The notes under the pieces: generated by a model
Database searches by the model: none
The model's input: only the letters and a program-made list of their open reading frames with translations
Told to the model about the DNA's origin: nothing
In this document: piece by piece, positions 6,894-13,721 of the stretch
Layout of the letters: the number at the start of each line of letters is the position of its first letter
Position numbering within the stretch: the first letter of the stretch is position 1
Source: Polaromonas sp.
Lineage (GTDB): Bacteria > Pseudomonadota > Gammaproteobacteria > Burkholderiales > Burkholderiaceae_C
Direction: 5' to 3'
DNA length: 13,721 bases
Assembly (NCBI GenBank): GCA_023259235.1
Contig: JAHFQQ010000066.1
Location: forward strand, 1-13,721
Position numbers and translations under genes: made by a program

Positions 6894-7220
6894 TTACGTG
6901 GCGGGGCTGTCACCCTGAATCTGATCCTTGAGCTTGTGGCTGGCGTGAAACGTGACCACCCGGCGCGCCTCGATGGGAATGGCTTCGCCGGTTCGCGGGT
7001 TGCGCCCCGGTCGCGGCGCCTTGGTGCGGATCTGGTAATTCCCGAAACCCGAGATTTTTACATCATGCCCATTCACCAGCCGCCCTGAAATCAGGTCAAA
7101 AAACGCGTCGATCATGTCTTTTGACTCGCGTTTGTTGAGCCCGATCTGTTCAAACAGCAACTCGGCCAGATGAGCCTTGGTGAGCGCCGGCGTTTCCAGG
7201 CTTTCAACAGAAAAATCCAT
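6894..7220 (-). CDS. ihfA: Integration host factor subunit alpha
   Basis: 108 aa DNABII protein. With IhfB it forms a heterodimer that binds specific sites and bends DNA sharply, acting in nucleoid structure, transcription and site-specific recombination. Visible: ALTKAHLAELLFEQIGLNKRE (dimerisation helices), VKISGFGNYQIRTKAPRPGRNP (beta-arm start), RNPRTGEAIPIEARRVVTF (intercalating arm with the conserved proline) and the HASHKLKDQI C-terminal helix. ATG 7220 has a strong AGGAGG (7235-7230) 9 nt upstream; another ATG in between is out of frame. It follows pheT by 54 bp, the usual pheST-ihfA order, so it is probably co-transcribed. It has a short N-terminal extension (MDFSVESLETP) compared with E. 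coli IhfA. Confidence 0.97.
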   Translation of the reverse strand: MDFSVESLETPALTKAHLAELLFEQIGLNKRESKDMIDAFFDLISGRLVNGHDVKISGFGNYQIRTKAPRPGRNPRTGEAIPIEARRVVTFHASHKLKDQIQGDSPAT

Positions 7221-7274
7221 CGGAGCATTCCTCCTGGCAACTATTGTTCTTTTGCTGAAGTACGTGTCAAGGGA

Positions 7275-9692
7275 TCAGGCACGCAGGCGAGCCCGCAATT
7301 GACTCTGCAGGCTTGCCAGCACCGCCTGAATCACCACATCGATGGCTTCGTCGGCCAGTGTAGCGTCGTCGCTCGAAAGCACCAAGCGCACAGCCAGGCT
7401 TTTTTCGCCCAGTTGCATGCCCGCGCTGGCTTGCTGCGGCCGGTAAACGTCGAACAGGGTTGCGCGCCTGAGCATGCCCCGCGTGTCGGCGCCATCAATG
7501 GCTGCCATCAGTTCCGAGTGGGTCACGCTCTCCGGCACGATCACCGCGATGTCACGCTCTACTGGCTGAAACTTGCTGACTGCCCTGAAAACCGGCACTT
7601 CGCGTCGCAACACGGCGTCGAGCGCCAGTTCGAATAATAGCGGAGCGTGGGCCAGGTCATGGCCCTGACGCCATTGCGGGTGCAACTCGCCAACAAAACC
7701 GATGGGCTTGCCTGCAACCGACACGCTGGCGCAGCGGCCTGGATGCATGGCGGGATGCACTGCCGGCGCAAAAACCGCCTGCAGCGGGCACAGCAAGGCT
7801 TCGACGTCACCCTTGATATCAAAAAAGTCCACGCTCTTGTCGGACTGGCTCCAGTCAAGCGCCGCGCGCGGACCGTAAGCCAGTGCGGCGACGCGCATGG
7901 GCTGGCTGAACCCCGCCACCGTCGTGTCGGTATTCCGGCTTTGCGCGTCGCGCAAAAACACCCGGCCGACTTCAAACACACGCACCCGCTCCGCCTTGCG
8001 GTCCAGGTTGAACTTCAAAACTTGTAGCACGGAGCCCAGCAAGGACGAGCGCATCACGCTCATTTGGCTCGCAATCGGATTGAGCAACCTGATCGGGTTG
8101 GGGTTGCCGGCCAACTCGTGTTCCCAGCGCTCTTCGACGAAGCTGAAGTTGATGGTTTCCTGATAGCCCAGGCCCGCCAAGGCGCGGCGCACCGCAAAAG
8201 GACCGCGCTGCGACTCGGGCCGGACGCGGGCGGTGATCGGTGCCAGCGGTGGCGTGGTGGGCAGGTTGTTGTAGCCGACCATGCGCGCGACCTCTTCGAT
8301 CAGGTCTTCCTCGATCTGCAGATCGAACCGGTACGAGGGCGGCGTCACGGTGAGCGTGCCCTCGCCTGCCACAACCGGCAGCCCCAGGCGTTTCAGTGCA
8401 TCGGCGCACTGGGCTTGCGTCACCGGCATGCCGATGACCTTGGCGGCGCGCGCCACGCGCAGCGTCACGGGCGCAGACGGGGGCAGATTGACCTGGGCAT
8501 CGTCAATGGGGCCGGCCTCACCGCCGCAGATGTCGATGATCAGCTGTGTGATGCGCTCGAGGTGCTCCACCGTCTGGCCCGGGTCGACGCCGCGCTCGAA
8601 GCGATGCCCCGCCTCGGTCGAGAAGTTGTAGCGGCGCGAGCGTCCGGCAACGGCCTTGGGCCACCAGAAGGCGGCTTCCACATACACATTGCAAGTGTCG
8701 TCGGACACCGCTGTGGCATCGCCGCCCATGATGCCGGCCAGCGACTCGACCTGCACGTCATCGGCGATCACGCCGACCCTGTCGTCCACGATCACGGTGT
8801 TGCCGTTGAGCAGCTTGAGCTGCTCGCCGGGCCGGCCCCAGCGCACATCGAGCCCGCCATGGATTTTGTCCAGGTCGAAAATGTGGGTCGGCCGGCTGAA
8901 CTCGAACATCACGTAATTGGAAATGTCGACCAGCGCCGTCACGCTGCGCTGACCACAGCGCGTCAGCCGGTCTACCATCCACGCCGGCGTGGCGGCTTTG
9001 GTATTGACGTTGCGCACGATGCGGCCCGAGAAGCGGCCGCACAGATCAGGTGCGCTGATCTTCACGGGCAGCTTGCCTTGATGGCTTGCCGGCACGGGCG
9101 GGAACGTCGGGGTCTTGATCGGGGCGCCTGTCAGCGCCGACACCTCGCGCGCAACGCCGTACACACTCAGGCAATGCGCCAGATTGGGCGTGAGCTTGAG
9201 CGTGAACAGTGTGTCATCGAGGTCGAGGTGCTGGCGGATGTCCTGCCCCACGATGGCGCTCGCGGCCAGTTCCAGCAGGCCGCCATGGTCCTCCGACAGC
9301 TTGAGTTCGCGGGCCGAGCACAGCATGCCCTGGCTTTCCACGCCGCGCAGCTTGCTTGACCGGATCACGAAGGGCTTGCCATCTTCGCCGGGCGGCAACT
9401 CGGCCCCGACCAGCGCGCAAGGCACCTTGATGCCGACACGGGCATTGGGTGCGCCGCAGACGATATTGAGCAGACTGCCCTGCCCAACATCAACCTGGCA
9501 CACGCGCAGGCGATCGGCATCGGGGTGCTGCACCGCTTCCCTGATTTCGCCGACGACTATTTTTGTGAAAGGCGGCGCGACCGGCTTGAGGTCTTCCACT
9601 TCCAGACCAGCCATGGTCAGGGTGTCGGCCAGCTGCTGCGTGGTGAGGGGCGGGTTGCAGAACTCGCGCAGCCAGGATTCCGGGAATTGCAT
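7275..9692 (-). CDS. pheT: Phenylalanyl-tRNA synthetase beta subunit
   Basis: 805 aa, full length for bacterial PheT. It pairs with PheS as an alpha2-beta2 enzyme charging tRNA-Phe; the beta chain binds tRNA and edits mischarged tyrosine. In order: N-terminal segment MQFPESWLREFC, EMAP/OB-like tRNA-binding domain (about 39-150, GEIREAVQHPDADRLRVCQV), B3/B4 editing domain (about 210-380, with DISNYVMFE and EAAFWWPKAV), B5 domain (about 400-480, EEDLIEEVARMVGYNNLP), catalytic-like domain, and the FDX-ACB anticodon-binding domain at the end (FQPVERDIAVIVPE). ATG 9692 has AAGGGA 8 nt upstream and lies 18 bp after pheS, indicating one transcript. Confidence 0.98.
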   Translation of the reverse strand: MQFPESWLREFCNPPLTTQQLADTLTMAGLEVEDLKPVAPPFTKIVVGEIREAVQHPDADRLRVCQVDVGQGSLLNIVCGAPNARVGIKVPCALVGAELPPGEDGKPFVIRSSKLRGVESQGMLCSARELKLSEDHGGLLELAASAIVGQDIRQHLDLDDTLFTLKLTPNLAHCLSVYGVAREVSALTGAPIKTPTFPPVPASHQGKLPVKISAPDLCGRFSGRIVRNVNTKAATPAWMVDRLTRCGQRSVTALVDISNYVMFEFSRPTHIFDLDKIHGGLDVRWGRPGEQLKLLNGNTVIVDDRVGVIADDVQVESLAGIMGGDATAVSDDTCNVYVEAAFWWPKAVAGRSRRYNFSTEAGHRFERGVDPGQTVEHLERITQLIIDICGGEAGPIDDAQVNLPPSAPVTLRVARAAKVIGMPVTQAQCADALKRLGLPVVAGEGTLTVTPPSYRFDLQIEEDLIEEVARMVGYNNLPTTPPLAPITARVRPESQRGPFAVRRALAGLGYQETINFSFVEERWEHELAGNPNPIRLLNPIASQMSVMRSSLLGSVLQVLKFNLDRKAERVRVFEVGRVFLRDAQSRNTDTTVAGFSQPMRVAALAYGPRAALDWSQSDKSVDFFDIKGDVEALLCPLQAVFAPAVHPAMHPGRCASVSVAGKPIGFVGELHPQWRQGHDLAHAPLLFELALDAVLRREVPVFRAVSKFQPVERDIAVIVPESVTHSELMAAIDGADTRGMLRRATLFDVYRPQQASAGMQLGEKSLAVRLVLSSDDATLADEAIDVVIQAVLASLQSQLRARLRA

Positions 9693-9710
9693 CTTTGGGT
9701 TCCCTTGTTG

Positions 9711-10772
9711 TTATTGAAATTGCGACAGGAAACGGATGTCGCCGTCAAAGAACAGGCGCAAGTCGTTCACGCCATAGCGCAGCATGGTCAGGCGGTCCGG
9801 TCCCATGCCGAAGGCAAAGCCGATGTAACGCTCGGGGTCCAGCCCCATGTTGCGCACCACGTTCGGGTGCACCTGGCCGGCGCCAGAGACTTCGAGCCAG
9901 CGCCCGGCCAGCGGTCCGGTCTGAAACTGGATGTCAATCTCGGCGCTGGGTTCCGTGAACGGGAAAAAACTTGGCCGAAAGCGCAGCACCAGGTCATCGG
10001 TTTCAAAGAAGGTGCGGCAAAAATCGGTGAACACGACCTTCAGGTCCTTGAAGCTCACGTTCTCGCCGATCCACAGGCCTTCGCACTGGTGGAACATCGG
10101 CGAATGGGTAGCATCGCTATCGACACGGTAAGTGCGGCCCGGCGCGATCACGCGAATCTCGGGCATGCGGCCGCCCGCGTCCATGAGCGCGCGATGTTTC
10201 TTGACATGCTGCACCGCGTAGCGGATCTGCATCGGGCTGGTGTGGGTGCGCAGCAGGTTGGGCGCCGCCTCGGTGCCGCCTTCGACGTAGAAGGTGTCGT
10301 GCATGGAGCGCGCCGGATGGTCTTCAGGAGTATTGAGCGCGGTGAAATTAAACCAGTCGGTTTCAATTTCGGGGCCCTCGGCCACGTCAAAACCCATCGA
10401 ACCGAAAATCGCTTCAATACGTTCGAGCGTAAGCGACACCGGATGCAGGCCACCCTGCGCGTGCTTGCGGCCGGGCAGGCTGACGTCGAGCGCTTCGGCC
10501 TTGAGTTGTTTTTCCAGTTCAGCGTTCGCCAATGCCTGACGACGCTCATTCAACGCCGCTTCAATCGCCTGCTTGACAAGGTTGATGGCGGCGCCGCGAG
10601 ATTTTTTTTCGTCCGCCGCAAGCTGCGCCATTGCCTTCATCAATTCGGTGACGCGCCCGGATTTGCCCAAAAATCGGGCTTTGGCATTTTCCAGCTCAGC
10701 CGGTGTTGCAGCCTTCGCAAAGCTGGCTTGGGCAGCACTGACGAGTTCGTTAAGGTCATCGGCTTGGTTCAT
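9711..10772 (-). CDS. pheS: Phenylalanyl-tRNA synthetase alpha subunit
   Basis: 353 aa class II aminoacyl-tRNA synthetase subunit carrying the active site for phenylalanine activation. The N-terminal helical arm (about 1-95) is followed by the catalytic core: HPARSMHDTFYVEGG, motif 2 region YRVDSDATHSPMFHQCEG, EIDIQFQTGPLAGRWLEVSG, and motif 3 GMGPDRLTMLRYGVNDLR close to the C-terminus. ATG 10772 has an AAGAGA site 7 nt upstream. pheT follows by 18 bp. The 151-bp gap to rplT holds a strong terminator-like hairpin, so pheS expression may be attenuated, as pheST is in E. coli, though the mechanism here is not shown. Confidence 0.98.
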   Translation of the reverse strand: MNQADDLNELVSAAQASFAKAATPAELENAKARFLGKSGRVTELMKAMAQLAADEKKSRGAAINLVKQAIEAALNERRQALANAELEKQLKAEALDVSLPGRKHAQGGLHPVSLTLERIEAIFGSMGFDVAEGPEIETDWFNFTALNTPEDHPARSMHDTFYVEGGTEAAPNLLRTHTSPMQIRYAVQHVKKHRALMDAGGRMPEIRVIAPGRTYRVDSDATHSPMFHQCEGLWIGENVSFKDLKVVFTDFCRTFFETDDLVLRFRPSFFPFTEPSAEIDIQFQTGPLAGRWLEVSGAGQVHPNVVRNMGLDPERYIGFAFGMGPDRLTMLRYGVNDLRLFFDGDIRFLSQFQ

Positions 10773-10838
10773 AAATTCTCTTGTATGCGGTGCGGGCGCC
10801 GGCGCAAAGCGGTCACCAAGACACCATGGAGGCCCATG

Positions 10839-10869
10839 AAAAAAAGCCAGGGCCTTTTCAAGCCCCAGC
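10839..10869 (-). terminator. Intrinsic terminator or attenuator between rplT and pheS
   Basis: On the minus strand GCTGGGGCTT (10869-10860) pairs over 10 bp, including G-U pairs, with AGGCCCTGGC (10855-10846). The loop is GAAA and seven T residues follow (10845-10839). This is a complete intrinsic-terminator signature 54 bp after the rplT stop and 66 bp before pheS. Since pheS is expected to be expressed from this direction, partial read-through, attenuation or a promoter just before pheS must exist. Confidence 0.8.
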
Positions 10870-10912
10870 CCTTTATTTTCGTGCGTAAGCAGCTATTGAT
10901 TAAATAGCATCT
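10845..10912 (-). repeat. Dispersed intergenic repeat, copy D (overlaps the terminator)
   Basis: Reading leftward on the minus strand: TGCTATTTAATCAATAGCTG, then CTTACGCACG, GGGCTGGGGCTTG and AAAGGCC. It matches copies A and B at the TGCTAT half, the ATAGCTGCTT core and the terminal AGGCC. The distal half of the repeat forms the right-hand part of the terminator hairpin. Confidence 0.65.
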
Positions 10913-10923
10913 TACCTTGAAAA

Positions 10924-11283
10924 TCAGGCGGCCAGCCTGGCTTTCACCTGTTCAACAATGGCGCCAAAGGCGGCACTGTCATGAATCGCCATGTCAGACA
11001 AAACCTTGCGGTCAATCTCGATCCCGGCTTTTTTCAGGCCGTTGGCAAACTGGCTGTAGGTCATGCCGAATGAGCGGCTGGCCGCATTGATACGGGCGAT
11101 CCACAGCTGGCGGAAAACACGTTTTTTGGTGCGGCGGTCACGGTAGGCATATTGCCCGGCCTTCATCACCGCTTCCTTGGCGATGCGGAAGACATTGCCG
11201 CGGCGGCCGCGGAAACCTTTTGCAAGGGCCAGAACTTTTTTGTGGCGGGCGTGAGCCGTTACACCACGTTTGACGCGAGGCAT
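10924..11283 (-). CDS. rplT: 50S ribosomal protein bL20
   Basis: 119 aa, the normal length. Early-assembly protein of the large subunit that binds 23S rRNA; in enterobacteria it also represses its own operon by binding the rpmI leader. Hallmarks are the basic N-terminal tail PRVKRGVTAHARHKKVL, then LAKGFRGRRGNVFRIAKEAV, YRDRRTKKRVFRQLWI and ARINAASRSFGMTYSQF. ATG 11283 has AAGGAG (11296-11291) 7 nt upstream. The gap to rpmI is 25 bp, so the pair is clearly co-transcribed. Confidence 0.98.
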   Translation of the reverse strand: MPRVKRGVTAHARHKKVLALAKGFRGRRGNVFRIAKEAVMKAGQYAYRDRRTKKRVFRQLWIARINAASRSFGMTYSQFANGLKKAGIEIDRKVLSDMAIHDSAAFGAIVEQVKARLAA

Positions 11284-11308
11284 GTGATTACTCCTTGTTC
11301 GTCGTTAA

Positions 11309-11512
11309 TTAAAGGCCACGGCCTGGCAGCATCTGTGCCATGCGACCCATTTCGGTCTCACGAACAGTCACCGTGCCACGCAGATGGCGCTTGAGTTTGG
11401 TGGACTTCTTGGTCAGGATGTGACGTTTGAAGGCTTGGCCGCTCTTGACGGTGCCACCCGGACGAACTCGAAAACGCTTTTTGGCGCCGCTCTTGGTCTT
11501 CATCTTGGGCAT
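11309..11512 (-). CDS. rpmI: 50S ribosomal protein bL35
   Basis: 67 aa, normal for bL35. Typical highly basic sequence: MPKMKTKSGAKKRFRV at the start, GGTVKSGQAFKRHILTKKS in the middle, and RHLRGTVTV near the end. The frame is open upstream for another 53 codons, but ATG 11512 is clearly right: it is preceded by AAGGAG (11525-11520) 7 nt upstream and the protein begins as in all relatives. It lies 255 bp after infC with a structured leader between them. Confidence 0.98.
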   Translation of the reverse strand: MPKMKTKSGAKKRFRVRPGGTVKSGQAFKRHILTKKSTKLKRHLRGTVTVRETEMGRMAQMLPGRGL

Positions 11513-11546
11513 GTTAATGCTCCTTTTCAATTGTGCTCGTGAGGCG

Positions 11547-11665
11547 CTGCGAACCTTCCGCAGACTTGACGGCCCCGAGCCACTTGTTGGTGGCGAGTGT
11601 TTAATTCGCCACTTGCTGGCGGCAGGTTTCAAGACTTGCCACCTTCGGAAAGCAGGATATCCTGC
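11547..11665 (-). promoter_or_regulatory. Structured leader upstream of rpmI-rplT (possible bL20 control region)
   Basis: The transcript between infC and rpmI contains several short hairpins: CTGCG/CGCAG (11547-11551 and 11559-11563), GTGGCGA/TCGCCAC (11590-11596 and 11606-11612), and the perfect 14-bp palindrome GCAGGATATCCTGC (11652-11665). The unit GCCACTTGYTGGYGGC occurs twice (11579-11594 and 11608-11623); each copy can fold on itself or pair with the other, so alternative structures are possible. In E. coli bL20 represses this operon through structured mRNA here. Whether this region does the same is inference from position. Confidence 0.45.
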
Positions 11666-11698
11666 CGTCACGGGAAATGCTGTGCTGCACTCCCCTGG

Positions 11699-11728
11699 AA
11701 AAGCCTGCCGGTGATCACACCCGCAGGC
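11699..11728 (-). terminator. Hairpin after infC, weak terminator or attenuator
   Basis: Minus-strand arms GCCTGCGGGTG (11728-11718) and CACCGGCAGGC (11713-11703) pair over 11 bp with one mismatch and a TGAT loop, followed by only four T residues (11702-11699). It lies 39 bp after the infC stop and could lower read-through into rpmI-rplT. The short T-run argues for partial activity. Confidence 0.55.
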
Positions 11729-11767
11729 AGTACTCTTAATCTTGCTTCACCTTGCGACAGGCCGCCC

Positions 11768-12376
11768 TCAGGCGTTTGTCGACGCAGCCGATATCACTTC
11801 TGCGGATGCCGCCGCTGGCTTGACAGCTGCCTTTTTCTTGCCCGGCGCGATCATCATGACCATCTGCCTGCCTTCCAGCTTGGGAAACTGCTCGACCACT
11901 ATCAAATCCGTCAACTCGTCGCGAATCCGCGCCAACAGGGCCAAACCCAATTCCTGATGGGTGATTTCCCGGCCACGAAAGCGCAGCGTAATCTTGCACT
12001 TGTCACCATCATCCAGAAAGCGCTTGATATTGCGCATCTTGATGTTGTAGTCACCTTCGTCAGTGCCGGGCCGGAACTTGATTTCCTTGACCTCGATCAC
12101 CTTCTGCTTGGACTTCGCCTCGGCGGCCTTCTTCTGCTCGGCATACTTGAATTTGCCGTAGTCCATGAGCCTGCACACTGGCGGCACCGCCGTGGGTGAG
12201 ATTTCAACCAGGTCAACGTCTGCCTCGCCGGCCAGACGGAGTGCCTCCGTGATGCTGACAATACCCAGTGGCTCGTTGTCTGGCCCACTCAGACGGACTT
12301 CGGGGGCCATGATTTCACGGTTCAAGCGGTGCTTGCGTTCTTCGCGGTGACGGCGGTCACGAAATTCAGTAGCGAT
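11768..12376 (-). CDS. infC: Translation initiation factor IF-3, ATC start
   Basis: 202 aa. IF3 binds the 30S subunit and rejects wrong initiator tRNA and start codons. N-terminal domain: LNREIMAPEVRLSGPDNEPL ... VPPVCRLMDYGKFKYAEQKK. C-terminal domain: VKEIKFRPGTDEGDYNIKMR ... KITLRFRGREITHQELG, followed by an alanine-rich tail (about 25 residues) beyond the usual end. The start is ATC 12376: it gives IATEFRDRRHREERKHR before LNREI, matching betaproteobacterial IF3. AAAGGA (12390-12385) lies 8 nt upstream, while the first conventional candidate (TTG 12325) would cut off 17 conserved residues and has no ribosome site. Rare AUU/AUC starts let IF3 repress its own translation, well documented for E. 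coli infC. Confidence 0.96.
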   Translation of the reverse strand: MATEFRDRRHREERKHRLNREIMAPEVRLSGPDNEPLGIVSITEALRLAGEADVDLVEISPTAVPPVCRLMDYGKFKYAEQKKAAEAKSKQKVIEVKEIKFRPGTDEGDYNIKMRNIKRFLDDGDKCKITLRFRGREITHQELGLALLARIRDELTDLIVVEQFPKLEGRQMVMMIAPGKKKAAVKPAAASAEVISAASTNA

Positions 12377-12384
12377 GGTGCTGA

Positions 12385-12390
12385 TCCTTT
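12385..12390 (-). promoter_or_regulatory. infC ribosome-binding site deciding the ATC start
   Basis: AAAGGA read on the minus strand, 8 nt before ATC 12376. There is no comparable site before the in-frame TTG at 12325, so this site supports the non-canonical start. Confidence 0.8.
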
Positions 12391-12395
12391 AACAT

Positions 12396-12454
12396 CTGCT
12401 ATAAAAGCTATAGCTGCTTGTGCCCGTCTCACAAGGACGAAAGGCCAAATTCAT
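12396..12454 (+). repeat. Dispersed intergenic repeat, copy B
   Basis: Lies in the 96-bp gap between infC and thrS. It reads TGCTATAAAAGCTATAGCTG, then CTTGTGCCCG and AAAGGCCAAATTCAT. It aligns with copy A over the ATAGCTGCYTGYGC core and the AGGCCAAWTT end. It also carries the local inverted repeat AGCTATAGCT at the core. Confidence 0.7.
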
Positions 12455-12472
12455 CAACAAATAGGTGAAAAA

Positions 12473-13721
12473 TCAGACTTTTTGTGCAATGTCCGAGGCA
12501 ATCTGCCGGGCAAACGCTTCGAGGGACATCACGCCAAGGTCTTTGTTGCCCCGGGCGCGCACGGCAACTGCGCCAGCTTCCTTCTCCTTGTCGCCCACGA
12601 CGAGGATGTAGGGCAGCTTTTGCATGGAGTGCTCACGTATTTTATACGTAATTTTCTCGTTGCGCAGGTCCAGGTTGACCCTAAGCCCTTGATTCCTAAG
12701 CGTTTTGGCTATTTCACGACAGTAATCGGCCTGGGAATCGGTGATATTGAGTATGGAAACCTGCTCGGGAGCCAGCCAGGTTGGCAACGCACCCGCGTGT
12801 TCCTCGATCAGGATGCCGATAAAACGCTCCAGGCTGCCGACGATGGCACGGTGCAGCATCACCGGGCGGCGGCGGGCGCCATCTTCGCCGACGTATTCGG
12901 CGTCGAGCCGCTCCGGCATGGAAAAGTCAACCTGAATGGTGCCGCACTGCCATTGCCGGCCAATCGCATCCTTGAGCGTGTACTCGATCTTGGGACCGTA
13001 AAAGGCGCCTTCGCCCGGAGAAATATCAAATTCGCACCCCGAGGCGCGCAGGCTTTCCATCAGGGCGTGCTCGGCCTTGTCCCAGCTTGCGTCGGAGCCA
13101 ATGCGGGCGTCGGGCCGCGTGGCAACCTTGTAGATGATGTTCTTGAAGCCAAAGTCGGTGTAGACCTTCTGCAGCAGGGTCGTGTAGTCGACGCACTCCT
13201 TGAGAATCTGCTCTTCGGTGCAGAAAATGTGACCATCGTCCTGCGTGAAGCCGCGCACGCGCATGATGCCGTGCAGGCCGCCCGAGGGTTCGTTGCGGTG
13301 GCACTGGCCGAACTCGCCATAGCGCAGCGGCAAATCGCGGTAGCTCTTGATGCCCTGCTTGAAAATCAGGATGTGGCCCGGGCAGTTCATCGGCTTGAGC
13401 GCGTATTCACGCTTTTCCGATTCGGTGGTGAACATGTTGTCGCGGTACTTGTCCCAGTGCCCGGTCTTTTCCCACAGCGTCTTGTCGATGATCTGCGGAC
13501 CCTTGACTTCCTGGTAGCCATTGTCCTGGTAGACCTTGCGCATGTACTGCTCGACGCCTTGCCACACCGTCCATCCCTTGGGGTGCCAGAACACCAGGCC
13601 CGGTGCGTGGTCGTCGATGTGAAACAGGTCCAGTTCCTTGCCCAGCTTGCGGTGATCACGTTTTTCAGCCTCTTCGAGCATCGTGAGATGCTGCTGCAGC
13701 TCATCCCTGGTCGCCCAGGCG
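12473..13721 (-). CDS. thrS: Threonyl-tRNA synthetase (N-terminal part outside window)
   Basis: 415 codons are visible and the frame is open to the window end. Bacterial ThrS is about 640 aa, so the TGS and most of the editing region lie beyond 13721; the visible part starts at AWATRDELQQHL, just before the class II core. Core landmarks: LVFWHPKGW, KPMNCPGHILIF (zinc-ligand Cys), motif 2 LRYGEFGQCHRNEPSGGLHG, GFTQDDGHIFC (zinc-ligand His), and motif 3 PVMLHRAIVGSLERFIGILI (third zinc ligand His). The HGTP anticodon-binding domain follows (QVSILNITDSQADYC ... KLPYILVVGDKE). It charges tRNA-Thr and here heads the minus-strand cluster, upstream of infC. Its promoter and leader lie outside the window. 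The internal ATG at 13681 is not the start. Confidence 0.97.
   Translation of the reverse strand, partial: AWATRDELQQHLTMLEEAEKRDHRKLGKELDLFHIDDHAPGLVFWHPKGWTVWQGVEQYMRKVYQDNGYQEVKGPQIIDKTLWEKTGHWDKYRDNMFTTESEKREYALKPMNCPGHILIFKQGIKSYRDLPLRYGEFGQCHRNEPSGGLHGIMRVRGFTQDDGHIFCTEEQILKECVDYTTLLQKVYTDFGFKNIIYKVATRPDARIGSDASWDKAEHALMESLRASGCEFDISPGEGAFYGPKIEYTLKDAIGRQWQCGTIQVDFSMPERLDAEYVGEDGARRRPVMLHRAIVGSLERFIGILIEEHAGALPTWLAPEQVSILNITDSQADYCREIAKTLRNQGLRVNLDLRNEKITYKIREHSMQKLPYILVVGDKEKEAGAVAVRARGNKDLGVMSLEAFARQIASDIAQKV

Noticed and set aside
8064..9359. 431-codon plus-strand ORF opposite pheT
   Set aside because: Antisense of a conserved GC-rich gene; repetitive His/Arg/Ala-rich translation with no domain signature.
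9525..10907. 460-codon plus-strand ORF opposite pheS
   Set aside because: Shadow of pheS and the start of pheT; no recognisable family and no ribosome site.
10893..10910. Five-codon mini-ORF (MLFNQ) as a Phe attenuation leader peptide
   Set aside because: Just one Phe codon and made of dispersed-repeat sequence; E. coli-type leaders have runs of Phe codons. The terminator itself is retained as a feature.
11579..11626. Duplicated GCCACTTGYTGGYGGC as a CRISPR-like array
   Set aside because: Just two imperfect units 29 bp apart, each self-complementary, in a leader region; no array and no cas genes.

Overview
The window looks like a chromosomal segment of a betaproteobacterium, most likely Burkholderiales of the Comamonadaceae type (Polaromonas, Rhodoferax or Acidovorax relatives). 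This is an inference from the gene order, the GC-rich coding style, the sequences of IF3, IHF-alpha and the MerR-like regulator, and a short intergenic repeat of a kind I associate with that family. No database was searched.

Right part (about 6130 to the end, all on the minus strand): the conserved translation cluster thrS (5' end outside the window) - infC - rpmI - rplT - pheS - pheT - ihfA - merR-like gene - tRNA-Pro(GGG). It supplies threonyl- and phenylalanyl-tRNA synthetases, initiation factor IF3, ribosomal proteins bL35 and bL20, the alpha subunit of the DNA-bending protein IHF and a small regulator, and ends in a proline tRNA with a strong intrinsic terminator. infC begins with ATC. 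Structured leaders sit in the infC-rpmI and rplT-pheS gaps; the second holds an almost textbook terminator.

Left part (1 to about 6021, plus strand): an accessory block of a type I restriction-modification system. It contains the 3' part of hsdS, a class II Fic (AMPylase-type) gene, hsdR, and a membrane-anchored retropepsin-like protease gene. The fic stop overlaps the hsdR start (ATGA). hsdR is broken by a frameshift near 4377 that separates the nuclease/helicase part from the C-terminal domain, so restriction is probably lost while hsdS and fic stay intact here. The two blocks converge at tRNA-Pro. The gap between them has a paired direct repeat and a possible remnant of another coding sequence, which makes the tRNA 3' end a candidate integration boundary.

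Cutting across both parts is a dispersed repeat of about 55-70 bp with core ATAGCTRCYTRYGC. I find four diverged copies: after hsdS, inside hsdR (an in-frame insertion of about 102 bp flanked by GCCAAGYT), between rplT and pheS (next to and overlapping the terminator), and between infC and thrS. I did not find a clearly new multi-gene system. The most unusual items are the repeat-derived insertion in hsdR, the repeat-associated terminator ahead of pheS, and the hsdS-fic-hsdR arrangement.
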